Shown one piece after another: positions 6,315-6,806 of a stretch of 6,806 nt of DNA. The stretch is from an uncultured Eubacteriales bacterium (lineage in GTDB: Bacteria > Bacillota > Clostridia > Peptostreptococcales > Anaerovoracaceae): assembly GCA_902766915.1 (NCBI GenBank), contig CACXFN010000076.1:1-6806 (forward strand), written 5' to 3'. The first letter of the stretch is position 1. The number at the start of each line of letters is the position of its first letter. The notes below the pieces were generated by a model. The model ran no database searches. It was not told the DNA's origin and saw only the letters and a list, made by a program, of their open reading frames with translations. The position numbers and the translations under genes are program-made.

Positions 6315-6806
6315 ATGCGAATACTTATTGATGCCATGGGAGGAGATAATGCACCTGCAGCAATTGTGGAAGGTGCATTGGCTGCTCAGAAACAAATAGA
6401 ACATGAAATATTCCTGATAGGGCAGGAAGAAATAGTTGCACCGGTTATTAAGAAATATGGAAAACGTAGTGGAGCCAAGAATATTGGCTTCATTAATGCG
6501 TCTGAAATAATCACCAATGAGGAAGCTCCTGTTAAGGCTGTTAGATCCAAGAAGGATTCTTCTATTGTTAAGGGAATAGAGATGGTTAAAAACGGTGAGG
6601 CAGATGTTTTTCTTTCTGCTGGTAGTACCGGTGCTCTTTTAGCCGGAGGACTCTTTATTCTGGGGAGAGTTCAGGGAATAGATCGTCCAAGCCTAGGATC
6701 TGTTTATCCTATCATAGGATCGAATCCCGCATTATTAATAGATGCAGGAGCCAATACTGAGTGCAAACCCAACAATTTGCTTGAATTTGCCACAATGGGT
6801 TCCATC
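6315..6806 (+). CDS. plsX: Phosphate acyltransferase PlsX, 5' part (right end cut off)
   Basis: There are 164 codons in an open frame from ATG 6315 to the window edge, about half of the usual 330-residue protein. PlsX is a peripheral membrane enzyme that converts acyl-ACP plus phosphate to acyl-phosphate, the donor for PlsY in phosphatidic acid synthesis. Family signatures in order are the N-terminal IDAMGGDNAP (5-14), the VRSKKDSSIVKG block followed by GEADVFLSAGSTGALLAGG (about 76-113), GIDRPSLGSVYP, and LIDAGANTECKPNNLLEFATMGS near the edge of the window. The start is fixed by the conserved MRILIDAMGGDNAP beginning. The ribosome site is weak (GAGAG at about 6302-6306). It begins 21 bp after glyA with no terminator between, so it is probably in the same operon. 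plsX is often next to rpmF or the fab genes in Firmicutes; here glyA takes the upstream place. Confidence 0.97.
   Translation, partial: MRILIDAMGGDNAPAAIVEGALAAQKQIEHEIFLIGQEEIVAPVIKKYGKRSGAKNIGFINASEIITNEEAPVKAVRSKKDSSIVKGIEMVKNGEADVFLSAGSTGALLAGGLFILGRVQGIDRPSLGSVYPIIGSNPALLIDAGANTECKPNNLLEFATMGSI

Overview
This window looks like an ordinary chromosomal housekeeping segment from a low-to-moderate GC Gram-positive anaerobe. The most likely source is Clostridia, possibly Lachnospiraceae. The reasons are AGGAG-type ribosome sites, AT-rich intergenic DNA, a DUF815-type ATPase, and ValRS and PlsX sequences of Firmicutes character. The taxonomic call is an inference from sequence style, not from a search. 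All six genes lie on the + strand and the coding density is high. The longest non-coding stretch is about 155 bp, and I see no rRNA, tRNA, CRISPR array, insertion sequence or phage gene.

Left part (1-1632): the 3' portion of a DUF815-family AAA-type ATPase gene runs in from the left edge. An array of about four and a half degenerate 17-bp tandem repeats starts inside its last codons and fills most of the 80-bp gap to the next gene. That gene is a complete cytosolic alpha/beta hydrolase of the monoacylglycerol lipase/lysophospholipase (S33-like) type with an intact Ser-Asp-His triad.

Middle (1633-5004): a very AT-rich 155-bp gap holds a candidate promoter and a perfect 14-bp palindrome but no T-box leader. 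It precedes valS (valyl-tRNA synthetase, complete, with HIGH, KMSKS, editing domain, two zinc-type cysteine sets and C-terminal coiled coil). A GNAT-family acetyltransferase gene overlaps the end of valS by 14 bp and is probably translationally coupled to it. It ends in an unusual cysteine-rich tail.

Right part (5005-6806): after 53 bp containing a perfect TATAAT comes glyA (serine hydroxymethyltransferase). It has all core catalytic residues but a 7-residue insertion in the substrate loop and several changes at normally invariant positions. Twenty-one bases later plsX (phosphate acyltransferase of phospholipid synthesis) begins and runs off the right edge.

valS, the GNAT gene, glyA and plsX probably form one transcription unit, possibly with a second promoter before glyA. 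It would link translation, one-carbon metabolism and membrane lipid synthesis, the kind of mixed growth-related operon common in Firmicutes. I did not find a convincing new biological system. The best leads are the 17-bp repeat array, the divergent SHMT and the Cys-tailed GNAT coupled to valS.
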